DNA of 64,000 bases from DATDFB01 sp036522835 (GCA_036522835.1 DATDFB010000211.1:26019-90018), one strand, 5' to 3'. Counted from the first letter of the stretch, positions 23,075 to 32,799 are shown. Made by a program: numbers and translations. Notes: generated by a model not told the origin, from the letters alone.

Positions 23075-26000
23075 CTACTGCACGGTTAGAGCGAAGTCGT
23101 CGACGACGAAGCTGGTCTGCGCCGAGGCGTCTTCGACGCCGACGAGGTAGACCTGGATCGTTTGGCCGATATAGGCGTTGAGGTTGAACGATTTCTGGGC
23201 GTAGCCGGTGTTCTTGTCGAGGTTCGAGTACGTCGCCAGCGTCGCCAGCACGGTTCCGCTGCTGTTGCGGATCTGCACCTTCAGCGTGTCGTACGCCGTG
23301 ACGGTCGTCGTCTCCGCGGTGTCGATGTGCAGCCAGAACGTCAGCGTCGCCGAGGTCTTGCCGGAGGGGATCGCCACCTGCTGCAGCAGCGTGTCGGTGT
23401 GCGCGCTGCCGTAGCCGTCCATCCACGCCTTCCAGGAGCCGCTGTGCGCCGCTTCGCCGGTCGAGCTGTCGATCACGCCGGTGCTGGCGGTCCAGGTGAC
23501 GTTGCCGTTCTCGAAGCCGGGGTTGCCGAGGAGCTGCGAGGACGTGTTGTTGCTGACCGTCACCGTGATCGTGGCCGACGTGCCGACGTTGCCGGCGGCG
23601 TCATAGGCCTTCGACACGAGCGAGTGCGAGCCGTTCGCGGCGGTCGTCGAGTCCCACGTCCAGGCATACGGCGAGGTCGTGTCGGTCGACTTGAGCGTGC
23701 CGTCGAGGTAGAACTCGACCTTCGTGACGCCGACGTTGTCGGAGGCGCTGGCGGTCACGCTGACGGCGGTGCCGCTGACCGTGGCGCCGTTCGCCGGCGC
23801 GGTGATCGACGTCGTCGGCGCCGTGGTGTCGGGTGTCGACGTGTTGACGACCACGTCGTCGAAGTAGGTGTAGCTGGCGTCGCCGGCGTAGTTGTCATCG
23901 TGGCTCGTCAGCGTGAGCGTGACGCTGTGGCCGGCACTCGAGGCCACGTTCGCGTTCACCTGCGTCCACACCGGCGTGGTCGTGCAGACCTTCGCCAGGA
24001 TCGTCGAGGTCGTGCCGGTGACGTTGTCCTTGAGCGTCGCCGTGGCCCAGTCGTACGTGACGGTGTCGGGGCAGGTGTTCGAATACCAGAACGAGAGCGT
24101 CGACGCGTTCGACGGCAGCGTGAACGTCTGCGCCGCGGTGCTGTCGAGCGACGGCGCGGTCGAGCCGAGCTGCGCGCCGTACGTGCCGCTGTGCTTCGAC
24201 GCGGTGTTGACTGCGGCCGTGCCGGTGGTCGTCCAGCCGCTGAAGGTGCCGGTCTCGAAGCCGCCGTTCGTCAGCGCGCCGCCCGCCGCGGTGACGGTGA
24301 GCGACACGGAGGTCGTGTGCGTCTTCGAGCCGCCCGTGCCGGTGACGGTGATGGTGTACGTGCCGGCCGCGGTCGACGCGCCGACCGCCATCGTCATCGT
24401 CGAGGAGCCGCTGCCGGGCGCCGCGATCGAGGCCGGGCTGAAGCTGACGGTCGTCCCCGCCGGCGCGCCGCTGGCGCTGAGCGCGATGGCGGCATTGAAG
24501 CCGCCGCTGACCGAGGTCGTGATCGTCGACGTGCCGTTGCCGCCCTGCGCGACGGACACGGACGTCGGCGACGCGCTGATGCCGAAGTCCGGCGTGGCCG
24601 CGCCGTTCCAGTTGTTGACCATGGCGTTCGCGTCGACGGTGCCGACGCCGGTGACCGCGTCGTAGCCGGTGCCGCAACTGAAGCCGGTCACGCCCGGCAC
24701 GCTGTTGTTGCCGGAGGTGACGTCGTGGAACATCGTCGTGCCCGAGCCGGTGTACTGGGCGTTGGCGAGCGTGTAGAACTTCGTGTTCGCGTTGCCCCAC
24801 GACGTCGCGGTCTTCTGATTCACGAGCGCCATGAGACCGGCGAACGACGGCGACGACGCCGAGGTGCCGCCGACGGCTCCGAGGCCAGAGACGGTCGCGG
24901 TGTGGCCCTGCACGACGAGGTAGCCGTCGTGCCCGGCCGCGGTGAGAGAGACGTCGGGAACGAAACGTGCGTTCGTCGCCGGAACGCCGACGCAGACCTG
25001 CCACGACGGCTTCGCGTAGATCGACGACTGTCCGCCGCTCGAGGCCCACAGGCCCGAGCCGCCGCTGACGTTGCCCGACTCGTTCCAGGCCATCTCCGGG
25101 ATGTACGACAGCGCGGAGCTCTTGTCGGTGGCGTTGTTCGTCGACGACCAGTACGCCGAGGGGTTGGCGGTGTCGTTGAACTGCGTGCCGCCGACGCCGA
25201 CGTTGTACGGCGTCGAGGCCAGGCCGCTCACCGCCGCGCCGCTGCCGGTGGTGTCGTTGCCGCCGTTGCAGCCGGCCGCGCCGCTGTCGCCGGAGGAGAC
25301 GAAGGAGGTGATGCCCTGCGTGGCCGCCTGCGACCAGAGGTTGTTGTAGAAGTTGTTCTCCGTCGTTCCCATCGATGACTCGCACTGGCCGAAGCTGGTG
25401 CTCATCACTTTGGCGACGTTGTTGTTGACGATGTACTGCGCGGAGAGGTCGACGCCGTCGGTGGTCGCGGTCGACTTGGAGATGACGAACTTGATCGTGG
25501 CGTTCGGGGCGACGGCGCCCGACCACTGCACGTCGAGGTCCGCTTCGCCCTCTTCGCCTCCGCCGAGGTTGCCGGGGTCGGTGCCGTTGTGGACGAAGAC
25601 GGGGTCGTTCGCCGGCAGGCCGAAGAAGCTGCGGAAATACTGCACGTCGCCTAGGGCGATGTCGGTGCGGCCGACGATGGCGATAGTCTGGCCGCTGCCG
25701 TTGATGCCGGCGGTGTAGAGCGGATTGACGTTGTAGATCTTCGCGAAGTCGGCCGGCGCGACGTAGTGGCTCGTGCCGCTGGTGTAGTCCGGAACCGGCT
25801 TGAAGCCGTGGTTCATCGGATGGCGGCCGAAGTCGTGCAGCGTGACGACGCCGCCGACGACGTCGGCGAGCGCGCGCGGGATCTGCGGGTCCTTGGCGTT
25901 GGCGGTGTGGAGCTTCCCGTCGACGTCGAATTTGTGGATCTGAGTCTTGAAGGTGCGCTCCACCTGGCCGACGGATCCGCTGAAGTTGATCCAGCCGCGG

Positions 26001-26389
26001 CCCGCGCCCACTTCATCGATGGTGAACCCGCCGCGCGCGAGCCACGCCTGCACCTCGGACAGATCATCGTCCGCGATGCCGAAGCGCGCGCCGAACTGCG
26101 CCGGGGTGAGCCACTGGTGGTACTGCGGCGAGCTGGGATCGTGAAGCTGCGCGAGAAGGCGGTCGATCGAGTCCTTCGCCCCGGCGCGCGGCTTGAGGAC
26201 GAGGATCATCCGTTCGAGCTTCTGATTCGAATCAGCCGGTCCCCGGTCGTTCTGCGGAGTGGCCAATGGATGAACGTTGCCGTGAATGACGACGGTGTCG
26301 TTGTCGTCGACGTTGCGCTTGTGCGGGTTGGCCGCAAAGAGCGGGGTGGACAGCAGGAGGAGGACGAGGGGGAGGACGAGACGCTTCAA
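23075..26389 (-). CDS. secreted S53 (sedolisin/kumamolisin) serine-carboxyl peptidase with C-terminal modules
   Basis: 1104 residues. Signal peptide MKRLVLPLVLLLLSTPLFA; pro-kumamolisin activation domain about 45-195 (SPQYHQWLTPAQFGARFG). The S53 catalytic domain spans about 210-590: Glu/Asp pair in GEEGEADLDVQW near 280, oxyanion Asp in SSGDSGA, nucleophile Ser in VGGTSASSPSFAG near 510, and Ca-site region toward 570. Then come an Ig-like domain, a lectin-like module (NGGFETGTFSGW), a second Ig-like domain and the same terminal module as the neighbouring gene. It is an acid-active secreted protease by family. TTG start with AGGTAGG upstream. Confidence 0.93.
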   Translation of the reverse strand: MKRLVLPLVLLLLSTPLFAANPHKRNVDDNDTVVIHGNVHPLATPQNDRGPADSNQKLERMILVLKPRAGAKDSIDRLLAQLHDPSSPQYHQWLTPAQFGARFGIADDDLSEVQAWLARGGFTIDEVGAGRGWINFSGSVGQVERTFKTQIHKFDVDGKLHTANAKDPQIPRALADVVGGVVTLHDFGRHPMNHGFKPVPDYTSGTSHYVAPADFAKIYNVNPLYTAGINGSGQTIAIVGRTDIALGDVQYFRSFFGLPANDPVFVHNGTDPGNLGGGEEGEADLDVQWSGAVAPNATIKFVISKSTATTDGVDLSAQYIVNNNVAKVMSTSFGQCESSMGTTENNFYNNLWSQAATQGITSFVSSGDSGAAGCNGGNDTTGSGAAVSGLASTPYNVGVGGTQFNDTANPSAYWSSTNNATDKSSALSYIPEMAWNESGNVSGGSGLWASSGGQSSIYAKPSWQVCVGVPATNARFVPDVSLTAAGHDGYLVVQGHTATVSGLGAVGGTSASSPSFAGLMALVNQKTATSWGNANTKFYTLANAQYTGSGTTMFHDVTSGNNSVPGVTGFSCGTGYDAVTGVGTVDANAMVNNWNGAATPDFGISASPTSVSVAQGGNGTSTITTSVSGGFNAAIALSASGAPAGTTVSFSPASIAAPGSGSSTMTMAVGASTAAGTYTITVTGTGGSKTHTTSVSLTVTAAGGALTNGGFETGTFSGWTTTGTAAVNTASKHSGTYGAQLGSTAPSLDSTAAQTFTLPSNASTLSFWYSNTCPDTVTYDWATATLKDNVTGTTSTILAKVCTTTPVWTQVNANVASSAGHSVTLTLTSHDDNYAGDASYTYFDDVVVNTSTPDTTAPTTSITAPANGATVSGTAVSVTASASDNVGVTKVEFYLDGTLKSTDTTSPYAWTWDSTTAANGSHSLVSKAYDAAGNVGTSATITVTVSNNTSSQLLGNPGFENGNVTWTASTGVIDSSTGEAAHSGSWKAWMDGYGSAHTDTLLQQVAIPSGKTSATLTFWLHIDTAETTTVTAYDTLKVQIRNSSGTVLATLATYSNLDKNTGYAQKSFNLNAYIGQTIQVYLVGVEDASAQTSFVVDDFALTVQ

Positions 26390-26503
26390 ACAAACCTACC
26401 TTTCTTTCGTCCGGGCGGGCGGCGGAAGGGCAAGGCGGCTGCCATGAGTGGCGCTAATGAAATCAGCGAGTTAGGCGACGCAGAGGTGGGTCACGGATCG
26501 ATT

Positions 26504-26524
26504 TTGACCCGCCCAAAGGGTCAA
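26504..26524 (-). promoter_or_regulatory. palindrome TTGACCC-N7-GGGTCAA upstream of the peptidase
   Basis: Perfect 7-bp arms 115 bp upstream of the S53 start. It could be an operator; on the minus strand TTGACC could also serve as a -35. It directly adjoins the hairpin repeat at 26525, so it may instead be that element's extension. Confidence 0.35.
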
Positions 26525-26599
26525 GATCTGATCTGGAGTGCGGCGGCCATGCCGCCGCTGTCAGAGCGCCGGCATGGCCGGCGCACTCCACATCAGATC
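26525..26599. repeat. 34-bp-arm palindromic repeat (GGAGTGCGGC family) at the glgP stop
   Basis: Arms 26525-26558 and 26566-26599 pair with a few mismatches around loop TGTCAGA. The minus-strand edge reads TGATGTGGAG, and its TGA is the glgP stop codon. The copy at 39541-39596 has the same loop and the same stop-codon edge. Confidence 0.9.
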
Positions 26600-29079
26600 C
26601 CCGCGTGCGCGAAGTTTCCGATCACGGCCGGACGGATGCCCCAGATCTCGCGCGCATATTCGGCGATGGTTCGGTCTGAGGAGAACTTCCCCATCCGGGC
26701 GATGTTGAGGAGCGACTTGCGCTGCCATGCGGGGCGGTCGAGGTAGACCTCGTCGACGCGCGCCTGTGTCTCGACGTACGGCTCGAGGTCGGCGAGGTGG
26801 ACGTACTCGTCGCGCGCGCTGGTGAGCTTGGCCACGATGGGGCGGAAGATGTCTTTGTCGCCGCGCGAGAAGTGCCCCGCGGCGATGGTGTCGACGACGC
26901 GCCGGATGGCGCTCTTCGCCAGGTACTCCTCGGGGCGATAGTCGGCGAGGCACGCCGCGACTTCGTCGGCGCGCAGGCCGAAGATGAAGATGTTGGCGTC
27001 GCCGACTTCGTCGCGGATCTCGATGTTCGCGCCGTCGAGCGTGCCGATGGTCAGCGCGCCGTTGAGCGCCAGCTTCATGTTGCCGGTGCCCGACGCTTCC
27101 TTCCCCGCCGTCGAGATCTGCTCGCTCAGCTCCGCCGCCGGGATGATGACCTCGGCAAGGCTGACGCGATAGTCGGGAAGAAAGACGACGCGCAGCCAGT
27201 CGCGCGTGCGCGGCTCGGCGTTCACCACTTCGCCGACCGAGTGGATCAACTTGATGATCAGCTTGGCCATGAAATAGCCCGGGGCGGCCTTGCCGGCGAA
27301 GACGAAGGTGCGCGGCACGAGCGGCGTCTCCCCATCCTCGACGATGCGCCAGTAGCGGTCGACGACGTGGAGGATGTTGAGCAGTTGCCGCTTGTACTCG
27401 TGCATGCGCTTGACCTGCACGTCGAACATCGACTCCGGATCGAGGACGATGCCGGTGAGGTCGCGCGTGAACTTCGCCAAGGCGAGCTTGTTGCGGCTCT
27501 TCACCGCGTCGAGGCGTTCGAGCAGCCCGGCATCGTCGGCGAAGAGCTCGAGCTTGCGCAGCTCGCCGAGGTCGCGGATCCAGCCGTCGCCGATGGCCTT
27601 GGTGATCAGCGATGCCAGCGGCCGGTTGGCGTGCAGGAGCCAGCGCCGCGGCGTGACGCCGTTGGTCTTGTTGTTGAAGCGCTCCGGCCAGAGCTTGTAG
27701 AAGTCGGGCGCGAGCGTCGTCTTCACGAGCTCCGAGTGCAGCGCGGCCACGCCGTTGACGGAGTGGCTTCCGGCCATGGCCAGGTTGGCCATGCGCACGT
27801 TGCGGCGCTCGCCTTCTTCGAGGATGGCGACGCGGTGCGACACGGCGATGTCTCCGGGAAAGCGCCGCTCGACTTCGAGCAGAAGCCGCCGGTTGATCTC
27901 GCCGATGATCTGCAGGTGCCGCGGCAGGAGGCGCTCCATCAGCTCGACCGGCCATTTCTCCAGCGCCTCGGGAAGCAGCGTGTGGTTCGTGTAGCCGCAC
28001 GTCTTCACGACCAGGTTCCAGGCCTGCTCCCACGGCAGGCCGGCGTCGTCGATGAACGTCCGCATCAGCTCCACGACGGTGAGCGCGGGATGGGTGTCGT
28101 TCATCTGGATGGCGATCTTGTCGGGGAAGTCGTCGAAGGAGTCGTGCGTCTGCCGGTAGCGGCGGACGATGTCGCGCACGGAGCAGGCCACGAGGAAGTA
28201 CTCCTGCAAGAGGCGCAGCTCGCGCCCGCGCTCGACGGAGTCGGATGGATACAAGATCTTGGTGATGGCCTCGGTGTTGATCTTGTGCTGCACGGCGGAG
28301 ATGTAGTCGCCGGCGTTGAAGATGCCGATGTCGAAGTCGTCGGAGGAGCGCGCGCTGAAGAGGCGAAGGACGTTCACGGTCTCGCCGCCGTAGCCGACGA
28401 TGGGCATGTCGTGCGGCACGCCGATGATCTCTTTGTACTCGACCCACGCCGGCTGGTAGACGCCGCCGGCGTTGGTGTGGGCGATGGAGCCGTAGACGGG
28501 CACGCGGACGATGTCGTCGGTGCGCTCGATGAGCCACGGCGAGCCGCCGCTGTCGAGCCAGTGGTCGGGCTTCTCGTGCTGGAAGCCGTTCACGAAGGTC
28601 TGCCGGAAGAGTCCGAACTCGTAGTTGATGCCGTAGCCGAAGCCGGGCATGTCCATGGTGGCCAGCGAGTCGAGGAAGCAGGCGGCGAGACGTCCCAAGC
28701 CGCCGTTGCCGAGGGCGGCGTCAGGCTCCTCGGCGGCAATTTCTTCGAGGTCGGCGCCGAGCTCCGCAATCACCGACTTGGCGTCGTCGTAGAGGCCGAG
28801 GTTCGTGAGGTTGTTGCCGAGCGCGCGGCCCATGAGGAACTCCATGGAGAGGTAGTAGAGCCGCTTGGCGTCCTGCTCCCGATAGCGGCGCTCGCTCTCG
28901 CGCATGGCGTCGAGCGCCGGCCGCCGCACGGCCACGGAGAGCGCCTGCAGCTTTTCCCGCATCGACGCTTCTTTCCACGAGCTGCCGCGCCCATAGCGGA
29001 GGAACGTTTCGATCCCTTCGCGCAGATGGACGAAGCTCCGCGTGGCCGCGGCGCTGGTAGTCGTTGGTGCTGGACGCAA
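26593..29079 (-). CDS. glgP: glycogen phosphorylase
   Basis: 828 residues, normal length. LYYLSMEFLMGRALGNNL and the active-site tract ALGNGGLGRLAACFLDSLA are present; the PLP-binding Lys is in EASGTGNMKLALNGAL, followed by IGTLDGANIEI. The enzyme releases glucose-1-phosphate from alpha-1,4-glucan. TTG at 29079 has GTGAGG upstream and is 39 bp from the divergent HExxH gene; an internal Met about 40 residues on is a possible alternative. The stop codon is supplied by the palindromic repeat at 26525-26599. No other glycogen genes are nearby. Confidence 0.97.
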   Translation of the reverse strand: MRPAPTTTSAAATRSFVHLREGIETFLRYGRGSSWKEASMREKLQALSVAVRRPALDAMRESERRYREQDAKRLYYLSMEFLMGRALGNNLTNLGLYDDAKSVIAELGADLEEIAAEEPDAALGNGGLGRLAACFLDSLATMDMPGFGYGINYEFGLFRQTFVNGFQHEKPDHWLDSGGSPWLIERTDDIVRVPVYGSIAHTNAGGVYQPAWVEYKEIIGVPHDMPIVGYGGETVNVLRLFSARSSDDFDIGIFNAGDYISAVQHKINTEAITKILYPSDSVERGRELRLLQEYFLVACSVRDIVRRYRQTHDSFDDFPDKIAIQMNDTHPALTVVELMRTFIDDAGLPWEQAWNLVVKTCGYTNHTLLPEALEKWPVELMERLLPRHLQIIGEINRRLLLEVERRFPGDIAVSHRVAILEEGERRNVRMANLAMAGSHSVNGVAALHSELVKTTLAPDFYKLWPERFNNKTNGVTPRRWLLHANRPLASLITKAIGDGWIRDLGELRKLELFADDAGLLERLDAVKSRNKLALAKFTRDLTGIVLDPESMFDVQVKRMHEYKRQLLNILHVVDRYWRIVEDGETPLVPRTFVFAGKAAPGYFMAKLIIKLIHSVGEVVNAEPRTRDWLRVVFLPDYRVSLAEVIIPAAELSEQISTAGKEASGTGNMKLALNGALTIGTLDGANIEIRDEVGDANIFIFGLRADEVAACLADYRPEEYLAKSAIRRVVDTIAAGHFSRGDKDIFRPIVAKLTSARDEYVHLADLEPYVETQARVDEVYLDRPAWQRKSLLNIARMGKFSSDRTIAEYAREIWGIRPAVIGNFAHAGI

Positions 29080-29118
29080 TCGCTGAACCTCACTCGACTT
29101 TAACGGTTTGGAGGCATC

Positions 29119-30048
29119 ATGTCATCCATGCGGAAATGGATCACGCTGCTCGCGGTGCTCGCGAGCGCACAGGCTCGCTGGCAACTGCAAAGCAACGTTT
29201 GGGTCAACTTGCATCAGCGGCTGATGTACGAGGCGCGCTTCGGCCCGGTGAAACCGCTCGCCGACAACGAGCAGTGGAAGGGCGCGATCGAGAAGTACCG
29301 CGCGTTCCTCGGCAAGCGCCACCCGTTCTACGACAAAGAGCTCCTCGACATGAACGAGGCACTCTCCGCGACGAAAGGGGCGAAGCTGCCCGATTCGATT
29401 CCGCGCGCGGCCGCGGCGGTGCTGGAATCGGCGATGCCGCTGTACCGCGCGCAGCAGTGGCCGGAGGACGACCGCATCAACCGCTTCTGGATCTCGGTCG
29501 CGGAGCCGCTGCTCGCCTCGGCCGGCGAAGAGCTCGTCGCCGCGCACGAGAAGGCTTACGGCCGCGCGTTCCCGAAGCGGATTTTGGTCGACGTCGCGTC
29601 GTACGGCTGGGAGTTCGGCGCGTACACGGTGCCGGTGGGCACGGACGGCGCGCACGTGGTGATGCAGAGCCAGGACAATCCCGGCGGCGAAGGCTTCTAC
29701 GCGCTCGAGTCGCTGCTGCACGAGCCGTCGCACGCGATCGTCGGCGACCGCTCCGGCGCGATCGGCGACGACATCGCGCGCGTGACGAAGGAGACGGGCA
29801 TCCGCCCGTACTCGTACCTCTGGCACGCCATCCTGTTCTACACGACGGGCGAGCTGACGCGGCGCGCGCTCGACCGCCGCGGCATCCACGACTACAAGCC
29901 GATCATCCTGCAGATGTACGACCGCGGCTTTCGCGACTTCCGCCAGTCGCTGGAGACGCATTGGCAGGCGTATCTCGATGGGAAGGAATCACGCGAGGCG
30001 GCGATCAAGCAGATTGTGATCGAGACGGCGCCGCCGGCGAAGAAGTGA
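29119..30048 (+). CDS. putative secreted/periplasmic metallopeptidase-like protein (HExxH)
   Basis: 309 residues with a short N-terminal hydrophobic segment (WITLLAVLASAQA). It has one HExxH zinc motif, HEPSH, in ALESLLHEPSHAIVGD around residue 198, and a downstream GELTRR that could give a third ligand Glu, as in gluzincins. No named family is recognised. The start at 29119 has TTGGAGG at good spacing. The motif makes proteolysis plausible, but a Pro inside HExxH is unusual, so catalysis is uncertain. Confidence 0.7.
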   Translation: MSSMRKWITLLAVLASAQARWQLQSNVWVNLHQRLMYEARFGPVKPLADNEQWKGAIEKYRAFLGKRHPFYDKELLDMNEALSATKGAKLPDSIPRAAAAVLESAMPLYRAQQWPEDDRINRFWISVAEPLLASAGEELVAAHEKAYGRAFPKRILVDVASYGWEFGAYTVPVGTDGAHVVMQSQDNPGGEGFYALESLLHEPSHAIVGDRSGAIGDDIARVTKETGIRPYSYLWHAILFYTTGELTRRALDRRGIHDYKPIILQMYDRGFRDFRQSLETHWQAYLDGKESREAAIKQIVIETAPPAKK

Positions 30049-30104
30049 GGCCAGCGCTTCGCCACGGCGAAAAAAAGAGGATAATTACAGCAGGCCCAAT
30101 TGCC

Positions 30105-31937
30105 ATGCGGAATGTCAGTACTCGTCCGCCGTGGCTACACAACCTCGACGCTGTCGTAGCCTCGGAGCAGTGGCTGCAGGCGCTCTACAACGTCGATGAG
30201 GAGGCATTGCGCCTTCTCCTCATCCGGCACAACATCGATGACGCCAAGCTGCTGTCCGAGCGGGTCGAGAACGTCGGCAGGGCGCTCGCGGAACAACGGC
30301 TGAAGACTGAGGACCTGGCGGCGTGGCGGGCGGAAATCACCGAAGCATTCGAGCTCGTCGGCGGCATCAACGATTTCACCGACAAAGGCGCCGTGCTCGA
30401 TGTCTATCGAAGCGAGCACGATCCGTCGCTTCCGGAAAGCACGCTCAACAAAGTCGCGGCGTATCTCCGGGCGAAAATCTGGAGAGGCGAGCTTCAACGC
30501 GAGGCATGGATCAATTTTCTCGATACCCAGCGTGCGTTGCGGCCGCGCCACATCTTCCTCTACCGGCTGCCGACGCCAGTTGCGGCAACGGCGGTAACGT
30601 GGACGCACCGCGAACGGCCGCTCAAGCCCGCGTTGGCGCAAGCCATGGTCGACGATTCCGGCGTACTGCAAATGCGATGGATCGCCCTTCGTACTGACGA
30701 GCGCCGCGCCGCGTACGTCCGCGTCGACCTCGAGAGTGGAGCGATGGAGCTGCAGCTCGAGCGGATGGACAGCGGAGGCATGAAGGGGCTAAGGGAAGAG
30801 CGAACCCGCTACCTGACCGCGTTGACGGAGTACTTCGGCGTCATGCCGGAGCTCGTGCATCTCGAAACGCCGATGCGCGGCTTGATGAACGACCCGCGGC
30901 TTCGTCTCGACGTCTGGCGAGTCCGGCTCCCGAACAAGACCGAAGCAGGGGTCAAGCACGACGACTCAGCACTCTTCGGACGGCTGAGGTCCGGCCTCGA
31001 TCGTTTTTATGCGCTGGAACTGAGAGGCGAATGGCACGGTGACGGCCTCCCTGTGGAGGTGTACCTCGACGCGCGGACGGACGCCATCACGATTCCGCAG
31101 CAATGTCCGGTCGCGTCCGCACAATCGCTCAGCACCGCGATTCGAGAGCTTCACGCAGCCGCACCGGTGCCCGAAATCGTGACGTTCGCCGATCTGACAT
31201 CGGAGACCCACGCAGCGGCCGCCACGGCCGAAGCCGAGTTGGCCGCTCCCCCTGCTGCGCCGACAGCGGAGCAGATCGCGGAGATCGCCGAGCTCCGCGA
31301 CGCGGTGGAAAAGCTCATCGCCTATCAGCAGCGGATTGGCGCATCGGACATGTCGCTCGAGATGCTCCCGTCGAATGCACCACACGACTTGCTGTTCGAC
31401 CACGACCGTCTGCGCACCGCGCTGCAGAAGATCGGCGTGAATTACCTTGGCGCGATGCTCTACGTGATGTGCCCCGTAACCGCCGCGCCGGTGAGGCAGG
31501 GCGGACGCGAGATACTCTTCGAACGGACCGGCGACATCCCGGCGACAATCGAATGCGAGAACGAAGAGGGGAACCCGCGCACGCACATTACCGAGGGCAA
31601 CATTTGGCTGAGGGTCATCAGCCCGCCGGCTCCGGCGACGCCGCATCCGGTCAACGAGCCACAACCGGTCGACGTCACGTCGCCGGTTGTGCCGCCAGAG
31701 CCCGACGAGTGGTCGAAAGTGCAGAAGGTATGGATCTGGTATGTCGCCGGACTCCTGGTGATCACGCTGTTCTTCGGGCTGCTCTTTCACTTCTTGCCTG
31801 AGCTGAAATGGTTCTGGATCGTCTGCTTCGTCATCACCGTGATCGCGCCGGTCGGCTTGATCCGGTTGGCGCTCGGTCCCGCGGCGTTCGACGCAGTGAC
31901 TAAGTTTCTCTCGAAGTTCGAGAAAGCAGGGCCGTGA
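30105..31937 (+). CDS. unknown protein with two C-terminal membrane helices
   Basis: 610 residues; no family recognised. Residues 1-100 are helical and charged (ALYNVDEEALRLLLIRHNID; AWRAEITEAFELVGGIND), about 100-330 are mixed alpha/beta, and 350-440 hold an Ala/Glu-rich coiled-coil-like stretch. A Pro-rich linker follows, then two membrane helices at about 540-562 and 566-590 (WYVAGLLVITLFFGLLFHFL; FWIVCFVITVIAPVGLI). There is no signal peptide, so the large N-terminal part should be cytosolic. Codon use appears less GC-extreme than that of the neighbours, a hint of transfer. GATAAT lies 20 nt before the ATG. It overlaps the convergent SDR gene by 38 bp. Confidence 0.7.
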   Translation: MRNVSTRPPWLHNLDAVVASEQWLQALYNVDEEALRLLLIRHNIDDAKLLSERVENVGRALAEQRLKTEDLAAWRAEITEAFELVGGINDFTDKGAVLDVYRSEHDPSLPESTLNKVAAYLRAKIWRGELQREAWINFLDTQRALRPRHIFLYRLPTPVAATAVTWTHRERPLKPALAQAMVDDSGVLQMRWIALRTDERRAAYVRVDLESGAMELQLERMDSGGMKGLREERTRYLTALTEYFGVMPELVHLETPMRGLMNDPRLRLDVWRVRLPNKTEAGVKHDDSALFGRLRSGLDRFYALELRGEWHGDGLPVEVYLDARTDAITIPQQCPVASAQSLSTAIRELHAAAPVPEIVTFADLTSETHAAAATAEAELAAPPAAPTAEQIAEIAELRDAVEKLIAYQQRIGASDMSLEMLPSNAPHDLLFDHDRLRTALQKIGVNYLGAMLYVMCPVTAAPVRQGGREILFERTGDIPATIECENEEGNPRTHITEGNIWLRVISPPAPATPHPVNEPQPVDVTSPVVPPEPDEWSKVQKVWIWYVAGLLVITLFFGLLFHFLPELKWFWIVCFVITVIAPVGLIRLALGPAAFDAVTKFLSKFEKAGP

Positions 31938-32796
31938 GGCCCTCGCCGCGGCTGACGTGCTCGCGCCATCCGAGCTCGCCGCGGATGCGGCGCGTGTCGG
32001 TGTGGAGGTGGAAGCGGAAGTCGAGCGGCGGGCCGATACCGGCGCGGCGCTCGATGCGGCCGTTCCATCCGGCGATGCCGGCGAGGAGCCGCAGCCACTC
32101 CTCCTCGGACGGCGCATCGATCTCGCCGACGTTGTAGGTGCGTCCCGCCGCGCGCTCGTCGAGGGCGGCGTGGACGATGGCGTCGGCGCAGTTCACGGCA
32201 TAGCCGCGCGTCCAGCGCCACTCCGCCATGGCCTCGTCGATGGCGATGACGTCGTCGCCGCGGTGCATGGCGTCGATCCAGTCGTAGAAGCGCTGCTGCG
32301 CATCGTTCGCGCCGTAGACCGCGGGCATGCGCAGGATCGTCGTGCGCGGGCCGGCGAGCGTCCGCTCGACGAGGATTTTGTCGTAGTCGCGCACCCAGTC
32401 GCCGAGCTGCGACTCTTTGTGCCGGTACGGGTAGAGCCGCTCGCGCAGCGGCGCGTCTTCGCTGAGCGGTGCGGGATCGGGATCGCCGTCGTAGTGGCGC
32501 TGCAGGCCGTCGTAGTTGCGGTAGACGTCGCCGCTGCTCAGCACGACGTAGCGCACGCCGCCGAAGCGCTCCTTCGCCGCCGCCGCATGCGCCTCGGTCA
32601 TGCACCACATGTCGATGACGAGCTCCGGCTCGAGATCGTGCGGGATGCGCGCGCGGTCGCCGTGTACGTGCCGCACCTCGGGGAGCGCTTCGTGCTCGCC
32701 GCGATGGAAGAGCGTGACGTCGTGCCCGAGGCCGAGGAGCCGGCGCACCACGTGCGGGCCCATGAACTGCGTGCCGCCGAAGACCAGGACGCGCAT
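31900..32796 (-). CDS. NAD(P)-dependent sugar-epimerase-like SDR
   Basis: 298 residues of the extended SDR type. The nucleotide motif is FGGTQFMGPHVVRRLL, a GGTxFMG variant seen in CSP41-like/isoflavone-reductase-like members; the Ser-Tyr-Lys region is VVLSSGDVYRNYD with YPYRHKESQ further on. AGRTYNVGEIDAPS is the usual C-terminal pattern. Substrate unknown. ATG at 32796 is preferred to a GTG 12 nt upstream. It follows kbl, but lacks features that would identify it as the SDR-type threonine dehydrogenase. Confidence 0.85.
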   Translation of the reverse strand: MRVLVFGGTQFMGPHVVRRLLGLGHDVTLFHRGEHEALPEVRHVHGDRARIPHDLEPELVIDMWCMTEAHAAAAKERFGGVRYVVLSSGDVYRNYDGLQRHYDGDPDPAPLSEDAPLRERLYPYRHKESQLGDWVRDYDKILVERTLAGPRTTILRMPAVYGANDAQQRFYDWIDAMHRGDDVIAIDEAMAEWRWTRGYAVNCADAIVHAALDERAAGRTYNVGEIDAPSEEEWLRLLAGIAGWNGRIERRAGIGPPLDFRFHLHTDTRRIRGELGWREHVSRGEGLTALLSRTSRET

Positions 32797-32799
32797 GAC

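Noticed and set aside
31900..32796. SDR gene beside kbl considered as threonine 3-dehydrogenase
   Set aside because: The nucleotide loop GGTQFMG and overall pattern fit CSP41-like epimerase relatives, not SDR-type TDH, so no specific function was assigned.
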